Source: Bacteroidota bacterium (lineage in GTDB: Bacteria; Bacteroidota; Bacteroidia; Bacteroidales; Cfx3-03). Taken from it: a stretch of 62,473 nucleotides of DNA. Below the pieces are notes generated by a model, which saw nothing but the letters and a program-made list of their open reading frames with translations, was not told where the DNA came from and ran no database searches. Position numbers and translations under genes: made by a program. The stretch's first letter is position 1, and every line of letters starts with the position of its first letter. Positions 16,973 through 26,136 of the stretch are shown here, piece after piece. The DNA lies in contig JACAUB010000001.1 of NCBI GenBank assembly GCA_013390605.1, forward strand, positions 3,490,788-3,553,260, written 5' to 3'.

Positions 16973-17290
16973 TCAGGAAGAGACATGAAATGAGCTACTA
17001 CCAAATCCGCCACGCGAAATTGTGCCCTTATAACCATTCGTGCCAATGTTTGCTCTTTCCGGAATACTGCCCGAATAGAAACCAGCTCTTCGGTAAACAC
17101 CATTTCTATACATTCCATAAGCATGGAAAGCAGCAAAATAGCCCATCCCCGACCCTAAAGAATGTACATGCGAATAGTTAGCTGTAGAATCAGAGCGCAT
17201 AAAAACCTGCTTACCCTGTTCCTCTTTTTGAGTACAAGCAGAAATAGCGGCTGTCAGTATAACCAGCTGAATATATTTAGATTTCTTCAT
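16973..17290 (-). CDS. YgiB/DUF1190-like lipoprotein with C-terminal RGGFG motif
   Basis: A 105-aa lipoprotein: signal MKKSKYIQLVILTAAISAC, with the Cys as lipidation site. The middle is rich in Gly, Tyr and Ser (GSGMGYFAAFHAYGMYRNG). Near the C-terminus ISRGGFGSSSF closely recalls the TRGGFG segment of E. coli YgiB. It is much shorter than YgiB (about 220 aa). It lies 2 bases from the stop of the upstream lipoprotein gene and 24 before the ATP-grasp gene. Context and the RGGFG motif support assignment to the same functional module; overall identity is low. Confidence 0.7.
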   Translation of the reverse strand: MKKSKYIQLVILTAAISACTQKEEQGKQVFMRSDSTANYSHVHSLGSGMGYFAAFHAYGMYRNGVYRRAGFYSGSIPERANIGTNGYKGTISRGGFGSSSFHVSS

Positions 17291-17292
17291 TG

Positions 17293-17613
17293 CTATTTAA
17301 CTGTAATATAGAATTCGTAATCTTTTTTAACCGGGACGGTTAATTTATCACCATCATTATTCTCTACCTCGGTTTTCACCAGACCAAGAGAAGGAATCGT
17401 GTCTTTATGGACAATCAGTTTACTAATTTTTCCAGCAGTCCATACTTTATGTGTGGTGGTCAGAACATCTTGTTTATCATTAAGATGTAATACTGTTAAT
17501 GACGATTCTATTGAACCATCCTTCTTAACCTCTTTTGTCACATCTTCGTTTTCGCATCCCTGGAGGGAGATAAACGTAAATGAAACCGCTAATAGTAAAA
17601 AAATATTCTTCAT
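17293..17613 (-). CDS. Hypothetical lipoprotein, first gene of YgiBC-like operon
   Basis: A 106-aa protein with signal MKNIFLLLAVSFTFISLQGC; Cys20 is the lipidation site. The mature part is acidic to neutral and beta-rich (SSLTVLHLNDKQDVLTTTHKVW, then KDYEFYITVK at the end). No family recognised. It starts a three-gene operon on the minus strand, followed after 2 bases by the YgiB-like lipoprotein. Likely acts in the periplasm or on the inner face of the outer membrane. Confidence 0.75.
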   Translation of the reverse strand: MKNIFLLLAVSFTFISLQGCENEDVTKEVKKDGSIESSLTVLHLNDKQDVLTTTHKVWTAGKISKLIVHKDTIPSLGLVKTEVENNDGDKLTVPVKKDYEFYITVK

Positions 17614-18117
17614 AATATTACAAACATATATAGGTTTTCACATCCAAAAGTAAACAGAAAAATGGTTCTCCTGAAGAAAACCTACAAACAACAATTTTAT
17701 TAGTAAAAAAACATTAGCCAAATCCTTAGAGAATATAAAGTTCCCCTTGGGATGAATTAAATTTCGACAGATAGATGATCAGATAGTTGACATATTTGAC
17801 TTCTACGAGCCTGAAAGTCTAATCGATTAGTTTTTAACATATTCCAAATTAACTCTTCCAACGGGTAAAGTTATTTCAGTTTGAATTATAAAATCATCGA
17901 CAGCATTTATTTTTCCACTCTCCGTATGTTAAATAAGCAGAAATATGGATATTATAATCGGGCATGATTATAACCTGACTGACAGTTTTACGCTATAAAT
18001 ACTGCAAAATAAAAGTGGGTAAAATATCACCAATTACTTAATTTATCTCTCGTCCAAAACCAATAAAAATTCTAGAACAACTAATTTTGCTGAATAAAAA
18101 CCACAACAAATATTTTA
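17614..18117. other. Intergenic region between divergent genes
   Basis: These 504 AT-rich bases have no convincing reading frame or RNA gene. TAATTTTG at 18082-18089 matches the Bacteroidota -7 consensus, 29 bases before the thioesterase ATG, but no TTG is present at the expected -33 position. Confidence 0.45.
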
Positions 18118-18558
18118 ATGGAAAAGACAATCATAGCACCAAGGCCTGTTTACACTACAAGACTTGTAAAGAGTGAAGATTTAAATCATCATGGAACATT
18201 ATTTGCCGGAAGAACTGCAGAATGGTTTGTAGAAGCTGGCTTTATTGCAGCCGCTAAATTGGTAAACCCTCAGGGAATTGTTTGCTTAAAAATTCATGGA
18301 ATGTATTTTACCAGACCCGCCCGTCCCGGTCAGATATTAAATTTCACATCAAAAGTAATTTGGACCGGAAGAAGTAGCTTGGTTTCGTATGTACAAGTGA
18401 CTAAAGATGGTGTTGTTGATCCCTTTGTAGAAGGCTTTATCACTTTTATTTATGTAAATAACGAAACAAAGCCTGCTGCACATAACATCGAGATTAAACC
18501 CGAAACCGAAGAAGATATAGCATTATATGAGCAAGCTAAAAATTTAAAAGCCAAATAG
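18118..18558 (+). CDS. Acyl-CoA thioesterase (hotdog fold, YciA/BFIT-like)
   Basis: A 146-aa 4HBT-type hotdog protein. It shows TTRLVKSEDLNHHGTLFAGRTAEWFVEAGFIAA, where NHHGTLFAG...W occupies the position of the catalytic NxxGxxxGG of acyl-CoA hydrolases, and then KIHGMYFTRPARPGQIL. It would hydrolyse acyl-CoA thioesters in the cytosol; chain-length preference cannot be read. Single gene, closed by the terminator at 18591-18647. Confidence 0.88.
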   Translation: MEKTIIAPRPVYTTRLVKSEDLNHHGTLFAGRTAEWFVEAGFIAAAKLVNPQGIVCLKIHGMYFTRPARPGQILNFTSKVIWTGRSSLVSYVQVTKDGVVDPFVEGFITFIYVNNETKPAAHNIEIKPETEEDIALYEQAKNLKAK

Positions 18559-18590
18559 AGTATCACTACAGGCTTAAAAAAGCTGATTAT

Positions 18591-18647
18591 AAAAAGACAT
18601 CTAACATTCAGTGATTTATATTATATTGAATATTAGATGTCTTTTTT
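18591..18647 (+). terminator. Intrinsic terminator after thioesterase
   Basis: AAAAAGACATCTAA (18591-18604) pairs with TTAGATGTCTTTTT ending near 18647. An inner ATTCA/TGAAT pairing is also present, and the 3' arm runs into a T tract. The remaining stretch to 18862 is AT-rich with no gene. Confidence 0.88.
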
Positions 18648-18862
18648 ATGCTCACTATAACTCAATATTATTTTAGATTTCAGGGATTACTTATTGATTT
18701 AATTTGGATAAATACCAAAATATATTTATAACTTTATGAAGAAAAATATAATAATTTAAAATTATACTATTTCCCTATTATCATATAGAAATATCAGTAA
18801 ACAATACCTACTAGCACTAACGAGTTACTAAAACAACAAACATGAATATTAAAAATAGATCA

Positions 18863-19117
18863 ATGAAAATATACCAACTTACCGTAACAGTAGGTTGTTT
18901 CCTATATGTACTATTGGATTGCAAGCAGTTAATGCAGCCCTTAATGATGAGTGTAGGCATAACAATGTTTAGTAACTTAATCGAGGATAAGTTTTTCAAC
19001 CGAATTGTTTTAATCTTTCTTGGATTAATCCCAGGAATGATAATAATTTTATTAGCAATAATTGGTTACTGGAACCATGGATCACATTTCGACGGGGCCC
19101 TCAATCATATATTTTGA
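18863..19117 (+). CDS. Small membrane protein, tandem paralog 1
   Basis: 84 aa (or 91 if the ATG at 18842 is used). Two or three hydrophobic segments, about residues 5-20, 26-40 and 48-68, are followed by YWNHGSHFDGALNHIF at the C-terminus. The gene 172 bases downstream encodes a clear paralog with the same end. No known family recognised. The MKIYQL start at 18863 is favoured because it aligns with the paralog's MKSTNG start. Confidence 0.65.
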   Translation: MKIYQLTVTVGCFLYVLLDCKQLMQPLMMSVGITMFSNLIEDKFFNRIVLIFLGLIPGMIIILLAIIGYWNHGSHFDGALNHIF

Positions 19118-19289
19118 GAGTTATATTTTTTAAATATTAAATATTTCTAAAAAAATCGATAGCCCATTAAAGTAGTCGATAATAGATAAATCTCTATTTG
19201 GCTATTCCTTTCAGAACTCAACTACCCAATTGTTATTTGTCTGAAATCATTGAACTAATTAAAATCACAAATTAACAGATTTAAAAATC

Positions 19290-19547
19290 ATGAAAAGCAC
19301 AAACGGTCACCTTCTTTGGACAATATTCTCATTTTTACTAGCTGCATTGTGGAGCAATAATTTAATGTCTGTAGTAATAATGTTTATGGGTGTGACTCAG
19401 ATAACCTACTTTATAGAAGATATACATTTAAAACGCAAAATATCAATCATATTTTCTTTACTTCTCATAATAGCAGGTATTCTTTTTTTTATCGGCAGGT
19501 GGAACCACGGTAACAATTTTGATTCAACTTTTAATCATATATTTTAA
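19290..19547 (+). CDS. Small membrane protein, tandem paralog 2
   Basis: An 85-aa protein with hydrophobic helices at about residues 9-20, 26-42 and 52-68. It aligns end to end with the preceding small protein: MFMGVTQITYFIED versus MSVGITMFSNLIED, and the C-terminal RWNHGNNFDSTFNHIF versus YWNHGSHFDGALNHIF. Shared residues are concentrated in the C-terminal motif WNHG-x2-FD-x3-NHIF. Function unknown. The 172-base spacer has no gene. Confidence 0.7.
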   Translation: MKSTNGHLLWTIFSFLLAALWSNNLMSVVIMFMGVTQITYFIEDIHLKRKISIIFSLLLIIAGILFFIGRWNHGNNFDSTFNHIF

Positions 19548-19684
19548 GTAGATTAAAAATAGCAAACTGAATTTGCTATAGTGTTCTTTACGAAGAGGGC
19601 AGTTTTTTCAATTAGATATTCATATTTTAACACATAAAGCACAAAGAAAATACTTACCTTGCAAACGATATACAAACAACGGCC

Positions 19685-21223
19685 ATGTTAGTAAAAACAT
19701 ATGGTAGCACCATCGTTGGAATAAATGCAATAACCATTACCATTGAAGTAAATATAGATATTGGCATCGCATTTTTTCTGGTAGGACTTCCGGATAATGC
19801 AGTAAAAGAAAGTCATCAGCGAATAGAGGCTGCATTACGAAATAATGGGTTCAAGATTCCGCAGAAAAAGATTACCATCAACATGGCTCCTGCCGATTTA
19901 CGGAAGGAGGGATCATCGTATGATTTAACCATCGCAATCGGTATTCTGGCAGCAAGCGAACAAATAAAATTCGAGCAAGTTGGACAATACATCATCATGG
20001 GCGAACTTTCATTAGATGGAAGTCTGCAACCCATCAAAGGAGCGCTACCAATTGCTATTGAAGCTCGAAGGAAAGGCTTCAAAGGCTTTATCCTACCTGA
20101 GCAGAATGCCCACGAAGCAGCAATAGTCAGTAATCTGGAAGTCTATGGAGTATCAAATATAAAACAAGTCATTGATTTCTTTAATGACAAGGTTATCTTG
20201 GAGACTACGAAAGTTGATACTAGAGCTGAATTCTTTAACACTGTTAATGAATATGAATATGATTTTAGCGAGGTAAAAGGTCAGGGAAACATTAAAAGAG
20301 CACTCGAAATAGCAGCAGCCGGAGGACATAATATCATTTTGATTGGGCCTCCGGGATCTGGAAAATCGATGCTAGCGAAACGACTACCCTCTATCCTTCC
20401 TCCTCTAAGTCTTCAGGAAGCACTCGAAACGACAAAGATACACTCTGTTGCAGGGAAGATGAAACGACATGATACGTTAGTATCAGTTAGACCTTTTCGA
20501 TCGCCTCACCATACAATATCTAATATTGCTTTAGTCGGTGGGGGTGGAAATCCCCAGCCCGGAGAAATTTCATTAGCTCATAATGGAGTTTTATTTCTTG
20601 ACGAATTACCAGAATTCAAGCGTGATGTCTTAGAGGTGTTACGACAGCCCCTTGAAGATCGAATTATTACTATTAGTAGAGCAAAAGGTACAGTTGAGTA
20701 TCCGGCAAGTTTTTTTCTTGTAGCCGCGATGAACCCTTGCCCCTGTGGATATTACAACCATCCGGATACACCTTGTGTATGCGATCCAGGATCAGTGCAA
20801 AAGTACTTGAATAAGATTTCTGGTCCCCTACTCGATCGAATCGACTTACACGTTGAAGTTGTTCCCGTTCCGTTTAGTGAATTAACCAATAACAAGAATG
20901 GGGAGCAAAGCAAGGAGATAAGAACACGTGTCATTGCAGCTCGCCATATACAGGAAGAACGATTTAAAGCTTTTTCAGGGACGCACTGTAATGCGCAAAT
21001 GAGCAGTAAACAAGTCAGAGAATTTTGTAAAATTAACGACAGTGGTTTATCGCTTCTGAAGACAGCTATGCAAAAACTCAACCTCTCGGCTCGAGCTTAT
21101 GATAAGATCTTAAAAGTATCACGAACCATTGCTGATCTGGATAATAGCGTTGTAATAAAAACAGAACATATAGCAGAAGCTATCAACTACAGGAGTCTGG
21201 ATCGGGATACTTGGGGATCTTGA
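19685..21223 (+). CDS. comM: YifB/ComM-family Mg chelatase-like AAA+ ATPase
   Basis: A 512-aa protein. The N-terminal Lon-protease-like domain ([18 protein letters not shown]) precedes a Mg-chelatase-type AAA+ module with Walker A GPPGSGKS at 221-228, then [12 protein letters not shown]. Later come [15 protein letters not shown] (Walker B) and a Cys cluster [14 protein letters not shown]...PCVC. The C-terminal Mg_chelatase_C domain is present. In other bacteria ComM is a hexameric branch-migration helicase in natural transformation; YifB proteins are widespread even where competence is unknown. Length is usual for the family. Confidence 0.94.
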   Translation: MLVKTYGSTIVGINAITITIEVNIDIGIAFFLVGLPDNAVKESHQRIEAALRNNGFKIPQKKITINMAPADLRKEGSSYDLTIAIGILAASEQIKFEQVGQYIIMGELSLDGSLQPIKGALPIAIEARRKGFKGFILPEQNAHEAAIVSNLEVYGVSNIKQVIDFFNDKVILETTKVDTRAEFFNTVNEYEYDFSEVKGQGNIKRALEIAAAGGHNIILIGPPGSGKSMLAKRLPSILPPLSLQEALETTKIHSVAGKMKRHDTLVSVRPFRSPHHTISNIALVGGGGNPQPGEISLAHNGVLFLDELPEFKRDVLEVLRQPLEDRIITISRAKGTVEYPASFFLVAAMNPCPCGYYNHPDTPCVCDPGSVQKYLNKISGPLLDRIDLHVEVVPVPFSELTNNKNGEQSKEIRTRVIAARHIQEERFKAFSGTHCNAQMSSKQVREFCKINDSGLSLLKTAMQKLNLSARAYDKILKVSRTIADLDNSVVIKTEHIAEAINYRSLDRDTWGS

Positions 21224-21262
21224 CAAAATGAATTGTCTGTTTACACGAAACTATTAACACGC

Positions 21263-21895
21263 TCATTTTTCCATCCATTTATTAATAAGATATAATCCAA
21301 CAATTAAAAGTAAAATTATTACAACCTTCCAATACCAATTAGTTACTATTAGACCATATATTAGTAAACCCAAAACTGAAAGTACTATTATAAGGGAAAA
21401 AACATATTGCAAAGAAAGTAAGGCAAAACCAACAAAACGTCTGAATGGATTAAAATTTGAAAATCTTCTATAAAATTTTATTTCGTCCTGTATTTTCGAG
21501 ATCTGCAAATTCAAATCTTCGTTAATTTCTTTTATAGTATTTAATAACAAATTCTCATCGGTTACAGAATCTATTGAAATCTTTAAAATAGAATCAAATG
21601 TATTTTTGTTCAAATACCCGGTTTTCCCATCTCTAAGAATAATTTCTTGAAGCTGCTTTTTGAAATCTTCACTTTCTTTTCCTTTTGGAAAATAAGCAAT
21701 AAAATTTAGTCTTGTATTAACCTCTACAAGAATTTCTATTCGCTTTTCAAAAAAATTATTAAACGTATTTTTTGATTCTAAAATTGGCTTTTCAACTAGG
21801 CTTTTTACAAGCCAAGATAGAAATGCCACGAAAGATGTAAAAAGAAAAATAACAATATTAGGATTGGCACTTGCATATAAAGATTCTAAATCCAT
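21263..21895 (-). CDS. Hypothetical membrane protein, partner of class A PBP
   Basis: A 210-aa protein. One transmembrane helix lies near residues 13-34 (IVIFLFTSFVAFLSWLVK) and two adjacent ones near 160-205. The middle 120 residues are charged and helical with coiled-coil character (TIKEINEDLNLQISKIQDEI). No family recognised. Its start lies inside the end of the upstream PBP gene (10-base overlap), so the two are translationally coupled. The N-terminus may face the periplasm, which would fit an anchor or sensor for the PBP, but that is inference. Confidence 0.7.
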   Translation of the reverse strand: MDLESLYASANPNIVIFLFTSFVAFLSWLVKSLVEKPILESKNTFNNFFEKRIEILVEVNTRLNFIAYFPKGKESEDFKKQLQEIILRDGKTGYLNKNTFDSILKISIDSVTDENLLLNTIKEINEDLNLQISKIQDEIKFYRRFSNFNPFRRFVGFALLSLQYVFSLIIVLSVLGLLIYGLIVTNWYWKVVIILLLIVGLYLINKWMEK

Positions 21896-23373
21896 TTGTA
21901 GTCGTTTTTTGGGTTAAGATACGATAAAAATTGTCTAGCTATATACTTCATAAAACTACCTTCTTTTGATTCATCATTAATTGTGTTTTCATTTCTTAGT
22001 ACTGCAAATGTAATATCAGAGTTGCCTAATACAGCATATCTTTCTTTATTATCGTTAGTCGTTCCTGTTTTAAGGAATACATTCTCGATAGTAAATCCTA
22101 ACTTGTTTTTAAAAATCCTATTAAGAATTGATAAACATTCTCTTTTGGTTTCAGTAAGGTTCTTTATATCAAAAAAAATCGAGTATGCATATGCTAACTC
22201 ATATAACGATATGCCTTTTTTAGTTGCACCCAGAATACTTGAGAGATAGAAATCATTCGAGTTAAGATTAAGAACATCAGCTAGATATTGTAATGAACCG
22301 TCTATACCTACTTTACTAGAAGCATTTAAAAAGACATTATTATTTGAACAAAATAATGCCTCTGAAATATTCAAAAATGAGTTGTAATATGTTACTTCTC
22401 TTACATTCCAATTTAAATCATTTTTGAAGGCACTAAATTTTTCTGTAAGTAAAATTCCACTTTCTCTTAAATAACAATATAAGAAAGGCTTTAATGTCGA
22501 TCCAACATTTGATTTAGAAATAAATGGATAATCTGTTCCATAGCTACTGGCAAAAGCGACAACTTTTCTGTTTTGTATAGCGACAATTGAAACAGGGTAC
22601 TTTGATTCGTCAACAAATTGTTTTGCAAAATTCTGAATTTTAATATCTATAGTAGATAATATTCTTTTATGTTTACTATTTTCTAGTTGAATTATAAAAG
22701 GAATTGTTTGTCTTTTTATTGTTTGAAATAGGTTATCCTGTAAAACGAACTTTGTCCGTTTGTCTTTTATATGCCTATTTTGAGATATTATTTTAGCATC
22801 ACACAACATTTTACTCAAATTTAAAAATCTACTAATGCTTTTTTCAGGTCGATTGATATAATAATTTGGACCTCGTAAAATGGTTAGCAAATATAATAAC
22901 TCAGTATGAGTTAGGTTGTCAACTTCCTTCCCAAAATAGTGCAACCCTGCGGTCCTTATTCCTCTTAAATTTTTTCCAAAATAAACATTATTGAAGTATA
23001 GATTTAAAATTTCATCTTTTGAATAGCTTGATTCAAGCTCAAGAGCCTTAATAGCTTCCTTCAATTTTCTTGATATAGATCTCCGATTGTCTTTAATGAT
23101 ATTTCTTGCAAGTTGTTGTGTTATAGTGCTGCCTCCCTGTACTATTTTGCCCGCTTTTATATTCGAAAATGCAGCCCTTGCTATTCCCCTCACATCAATT
23201 CCACAATGACCAAAAAAACGCCTATCTTCTATTTGAACTAAATATTCTTTAAGTCTCGAAGGAATATAGTCTGTGTTTGCTTTGCATTCATAGTCATCTG
23301 AAACAACTCCGAATGGTAATTCTTTGTCGTTTTCCTTATAATAAACTACATATCCATCATGTTCTTTATTCAT
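21886..23373 (-). CDS. Compact class A PBP (GT51 transglycosylase + transpeptidase) without membrane anchor
   Basis: A 495-aa protein. GT51 motifs, in order: EDRRFFGHCGID with catalytic Glu49, GGSTITQQLARN at 80-91, the RSISRKLKEA motif, and EILNLYFNNVYFGK at 121-134. The transpeptidase part is reduced but keeps all three active-site motifs: STLK 292-295, SNN 343-345, KTG 435-437. No signal peptide or N-terminal helix precedes the GT51 domain (MNKEHDGYVVYYKEN), and an in-frame stop lies just upstream, so no longer start is possible. Class A PBPs are normally anchored and 650-850 aa. AT content is high, as in the partner gene; signs of transfer. Confidence 0.85.
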   Translation of the reverse strand: MNKEHDGYVVYYKENDKELPFGVVSDDYECKANTDYIPSRLKEYLVQIEDRRFFGHCGIDVRGIARAAFSNIKAGKIVQGGSTITQQLARNIIKDNRRSISRKLKEAIKALELESSYSKDEILNLYFNNVYFGKNLRGIRTAGLHYFGKEVDNLTHTELLYLLTILRGPNYYINRPEKSISRFLNLSKMLCDAKIISQNRHIKDKRTKFVLQDNLFQTIKRQTIPFIIQLENSKHKRILSTIDIKIQNFAKQFVDESKYPVSIVAIQNRKVVAFASSYGTDYPFISKSNVGSTLKPFLYCYLRESGILLTEKFSAFKNDLNWNVREVTYYNSFLNISEALFCSNNNVFLNASSKVGIDGSLQYLADVLNLNSNDFYLSSILGATKKGISLYELAYAYSIFFDIKNLTETKRECLSILNRIFKNKLGFTIENVFLKTGTTNDNKERYAVLGNSDITFAVLRNENTINDESKEGSFMKYIARQFLSYLNPKNDYKWI

Positions 23374-23982
23374 AATGCCTCATGTCATTTAATACCATTG
23401 CCACAAACTCTCTTATTTGTATAAATAATTCTTTCTACAGCATATCCTATTTTGTGTGATACCATGCAGAATATTAAAGTTTTTTATACTTGCAAAGTAA
23501 GCATCTATTTTTAAAAATTGATAACTTGGAAATAATATATTCTGGTTTATTTTCTTACTTTTAATATAATATAAAAAGATATGTATTTGCAACTATTTCT
23601 ACCCTACTGAAACATCAACGTATGCAATCTAATATCCGTACATAAATATCTGAATAAGTTCTCTAGCGTCCTACTATATAAGAATGATTAACAATAAATT
23701 ATCCCACATTCTATTTGCAAGTCTATTATTAAAAAGAACAAATTAGTGATAAAGAAACCTTTCCATCAATGGACTCAGCAAATTCAAATATTTTATTAGT
23801 CATCCATTTAACCTATTCTAAATAAACATATTAGAGTTTATTTTTTTATCAAGTTGCGATTTTTTCTATACTGCTTGTGCATTTGCAAATCCACAAAAAA
23901 AACACCATTCTTATTTGCATAATAAATAATACTAAAGTAACTTTGCAAAGTAAACTTAGTAATTTATTTTAATAATTATTAT
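23374..23982. other. Long AT-rich intergenic region before marR
   Basis: This 609-base gap separates the divergent PBP pair and MarR-MFS genes. I find no gene. TTTGCAA-type words recur (near 23588, 23717, 23883, 23914, 23944), in part because TTTGC is the 3' side of the -7 promoter element. The only complete promoter is at 23915-23945. Confidence 0.5.
23915..23951 (+). promoter_or_regulatory. Promoter of marR with overlapping palindrome
   Basis: TTG at 23915-23917, a 20-base spacer and TAACTTTG at 23938-23945 match the Bacteroidota housekeeping promoter. The perfect 12-bp palindrome ACTTTGCAAAGT (23940-23951) covers the -7 element and the likely start site, the expected place for an autoregulatory MarR operator; the operator role is inferred. 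Confidence 0.65.
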
Positions 23983-24414
23983 ATGCCAAATATTAATGAT
24001 AATGAACTTGCTGCAAAATTACGAATGACGGCATCGCGTTTACTAAAAGTTGTCAGAAGTGAAGTAAAACATGACGAAACCCTTTCTTTAACAGAACGTT
24101 CTACTTTGTCTATGATATATCAACATTCTGAAATCCTCCCATCTGAATTAGCAGCTATAGAGAAGGTAACCAGTCAATCTATGTCGCAAATCATCAATAA
24201 ACTTTCACATAATAGCTACATAAACAAAACGCCTTCTATAGCAGACAAAAGAAAAGTTATTATAACGATTACGTCAAAAGGCAAGGAATATATAGAACTT
24301 AAAAGGACTAAAAGCCAGGAATGGTTGGCCAAAATAATTTCAGAAAAGACCACCGAGGCTGAAAAGGAAATAATCATGCAGGCAATTACAATACTGACAC
24401 GATTTGTTGACTAA
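23983..24414 (+). CDS. MarR-family transcriptional regulator
   Basis: A 143-aa winged-helix regulator. It shows LSLTERSTLSMIYQHSEILPSELAAIEKVTSQSMSQIINKLSHNSYINKTPSIADKR: a recognition helix at about 62-80, then the wing motif DKRKVIITITSKGKEYIE. It lies 5 bases before the MFS gene, so it probably controls that exporter in response to a small ligand. Ligand unknown. Confidence 0.9.
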   Translation: MPNINDNELAAKLRMTASRLLKVVRSEVKHDETLSLTERSTLSMIYQHSEILPSELAAIEKVTSQSMSQIINKLSHNSYINKTPSIADKRKVIITITSKGKEYIELKRTKSQEWLAKIISEKTTEAEKEIIMQAITILTRFVD

Positions 24415-24419
24415 AACAG

Positions 24420-25685
24420 ATGGATACAAACATATTTAGAGCATTCCACAGTCGCAATTACAGCTTATATTTTGCAGGACAATCCATATCGCTAATTGGG
24501 ACTTGGATGCAACGTACAGCGGTATATTGGCTGGTGTTTGTGCAAACCCATTCAACTTTTATGCTGGGCTTGGCTGTATTCGCTACGCAATTCCCTTCGT
24601 TTCTGTTTTCGCCCTGGGGAGGGGTAATATCAGACAGATATAGTCGCTATCGGGTTACTCTTATCACACAAATCGCCTCTATGATTCAGGCTTCGCTGCT
24701 TGCCGCATTAGTCATTTTTACACAATACACTGTTTGGGAGATATTTGCACTCAGCATTGTGCTAGGTATCATCAATGCTTTTGACTTACCAGCCCGACAG
24801 TCGATGGTGAATGAGTTGGTTGATAAAAGAGAAGATCTGTCCAATGCGATTGCGCTCAATTCGTCGATGGCAAAATTAGCATGGTTGATAGGGCCTGCGG
24901 TTTCAGGCATCGTGTTAGAAAAACTTGGCGCCGGAACTTGTTTTTTGATCAATGCTTTCAGTTATATGGCCGTTATAACTTCGCTATTATGCATGAATTT
25001 TCCTGCATTCATCCCACATGCTCATTCAAAAAAAGTAATAAATGAATTTAAAGAGGGATTTATTTATCTAAAAAATACACCCTCTATTGGTCTGCTAATT
25101 TTAATGCTTGCTTGTATCAGTTTATTTGTGCTACCCTATAATACCTTACTTCCATTTTATGCAAAGGTTATCTTCAAAGGAACTGCTTCTACTTTCGGTT
25201 ACCTGAATAGCTTTATAGGGCTGGGAGCGCTCTTAGGTGCCATCTTTCTGGTAACTTTAAGATCGGATGCCAACTTAATTAAAATTCTAGTTATTAACCT
25301 TTTGATATTCGGAATAGCACTGGTTCTGTTTTCGCACATGACCAATTTCCCAATTGCCTTGCTCTTTGCTATGTTGGCGGGTTTTGCAATGATGTCGCAA
25401 ACAACAATTGGCAACACTATTATTCAAACTAATTCATCTGTCGAAATGAGAGGAAGGGTTATCAGTTTTTTTGCAATGGCACTATTTGGGATGCAACCGT
25501 TAGGAGGTTTATTGATTGGAACAATATCACAATACATTGGTGCGCCAAATACTATCTTAGCTGAAGGAATTGCAGCTATTTTAATTGGCTTAATATTTCT
25601 ACCCTATCTACGGAAAGACAGCTTGAAAGAAAAAGACAAACTAAAACTGATAGAACTGGAAGATCAAATAATTGAAACAAATTAA
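24420..25685 (+). CDS. MFS exporter (MFS_3 / EntS-like)
   Basis: A 421-aa major facilitator with about 12 hydrophobic helices. The N-terminus FRAFHSRNYSLYFAGQSISLIGTWMQRTAVYWLV, the loop GGVISDRYSRYRV and FDLPARQSMVNELV are characteristic of the MFS_3 group that includes the enterobactin exporter EntS. It is an inner-membrane, proton-driven efflux carrier by family; substrate unknown. Operon with the upstream marR. Confidence 0.9.
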   Translation: MDTNIFRAFHSRNYSLYFAGQSISLIGTWMQRTAVYWLVFVQTHSTFMLGLAVFATQFPSFLFSPWGGVISDRYSRYRVTLITQIASMIQASLLAALVIFTQYTVWEIFALSIVLGIINAFDLPARQSMVNELVDKREDLSNAIALNSSMAKLAWLIGPAVSGIVLEKLGAGTCFLINAFSYMAVITSLLCMNFPAFIPHAHSKKVINEFKEGFIYLKNTPSIGLLILMLACISLFVLPYNTLLPFYAKVIFKGTASTFGYLNSFIGLGALLGAIFLVTLRSDANLIKILVINLLIFGIALVLFSHMTNFPIALLFAMLAGFAMMSQTTIGNTIIQTNSSVEMRGRVISFFAMALFGMQPLGGLLIGTISQYIGAPNTILAEGIAAILIGLIFLPYLRKDSLKEKDKLKLIELEDQIIETN

Positions 25686-25818
25686 TAATAAAATCAGAAA
25701 GAGAAATCATTTATCAGAACAGAATTGGATAATTATTTCTCTACTGATTTCGCGCATCATAAAAAAATGACCTTAACATTTCTTTAAAGCAAACCCATTT
25801 TAAGCAAGATCAGACAAT

Positions 25819-26136
25819 ATGGAAACAATACGATGGTATAATTATCTCGCTGCATTTTTTGCAGGAGGCTTCTTCGCAAATGCCGTTCCACATTTTATAC
25901 ATGGAATTTCGGGAAATAAATTTCCTACACCCTTTTCAAAACCTCACGGCAGGGGTCTTTCTTCGCCAATCACGAATACATTATGGGCATGTTTTAATAT
26001 ATTGGTTGGTTATTTTCTATTCATTGTAAGCAACATTGCTTCAAACAACAAAACTTTACTGCTGCTTTTTTTCATCGGAATAGTTTCTAGCAGCTTAATG
26101 TCAAGCAATACATTTTCAAAAAAAGAGAAAGAATAA
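25819..26136 (+). CDS. Small conserved membrane protein, 105 aa
   Basis: It opens with WYNYLAAFFAGGFFANAVPHFIHGISGNKFPTPF (first helix plus a conserved loop), followed by SSPITNTLWACFNILVGYFLF and a third hydrophobic stretch. The pattern NAxPHFxxGxxGxxFPTPF...GLSSPxxNxxW is one I associate with uncharacterised small membrane proteins in actinobacteria and Bacteroidota. It lies 133 bases after the MFS gene and may be its own unit. Function unknown. Confidence 0.7.
   Translation: METIRWYNYLAAFFAGGFFANAVPHFIHGISGNKFPTPFSKPHGRGLSSPITNTLWACFNILVGYFLFIVSNIASNNKTLLLLFFIGIVSSSLMSSNTFSKKEKE

Noticed and set aside
23390..23470. Short minus-strand frame upstream of the PBP that might encode a missing anchor helix
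   Set aside because: It is only about 26 codons, polar rather than hydrophobic, and ends in a stop before the PBP start.
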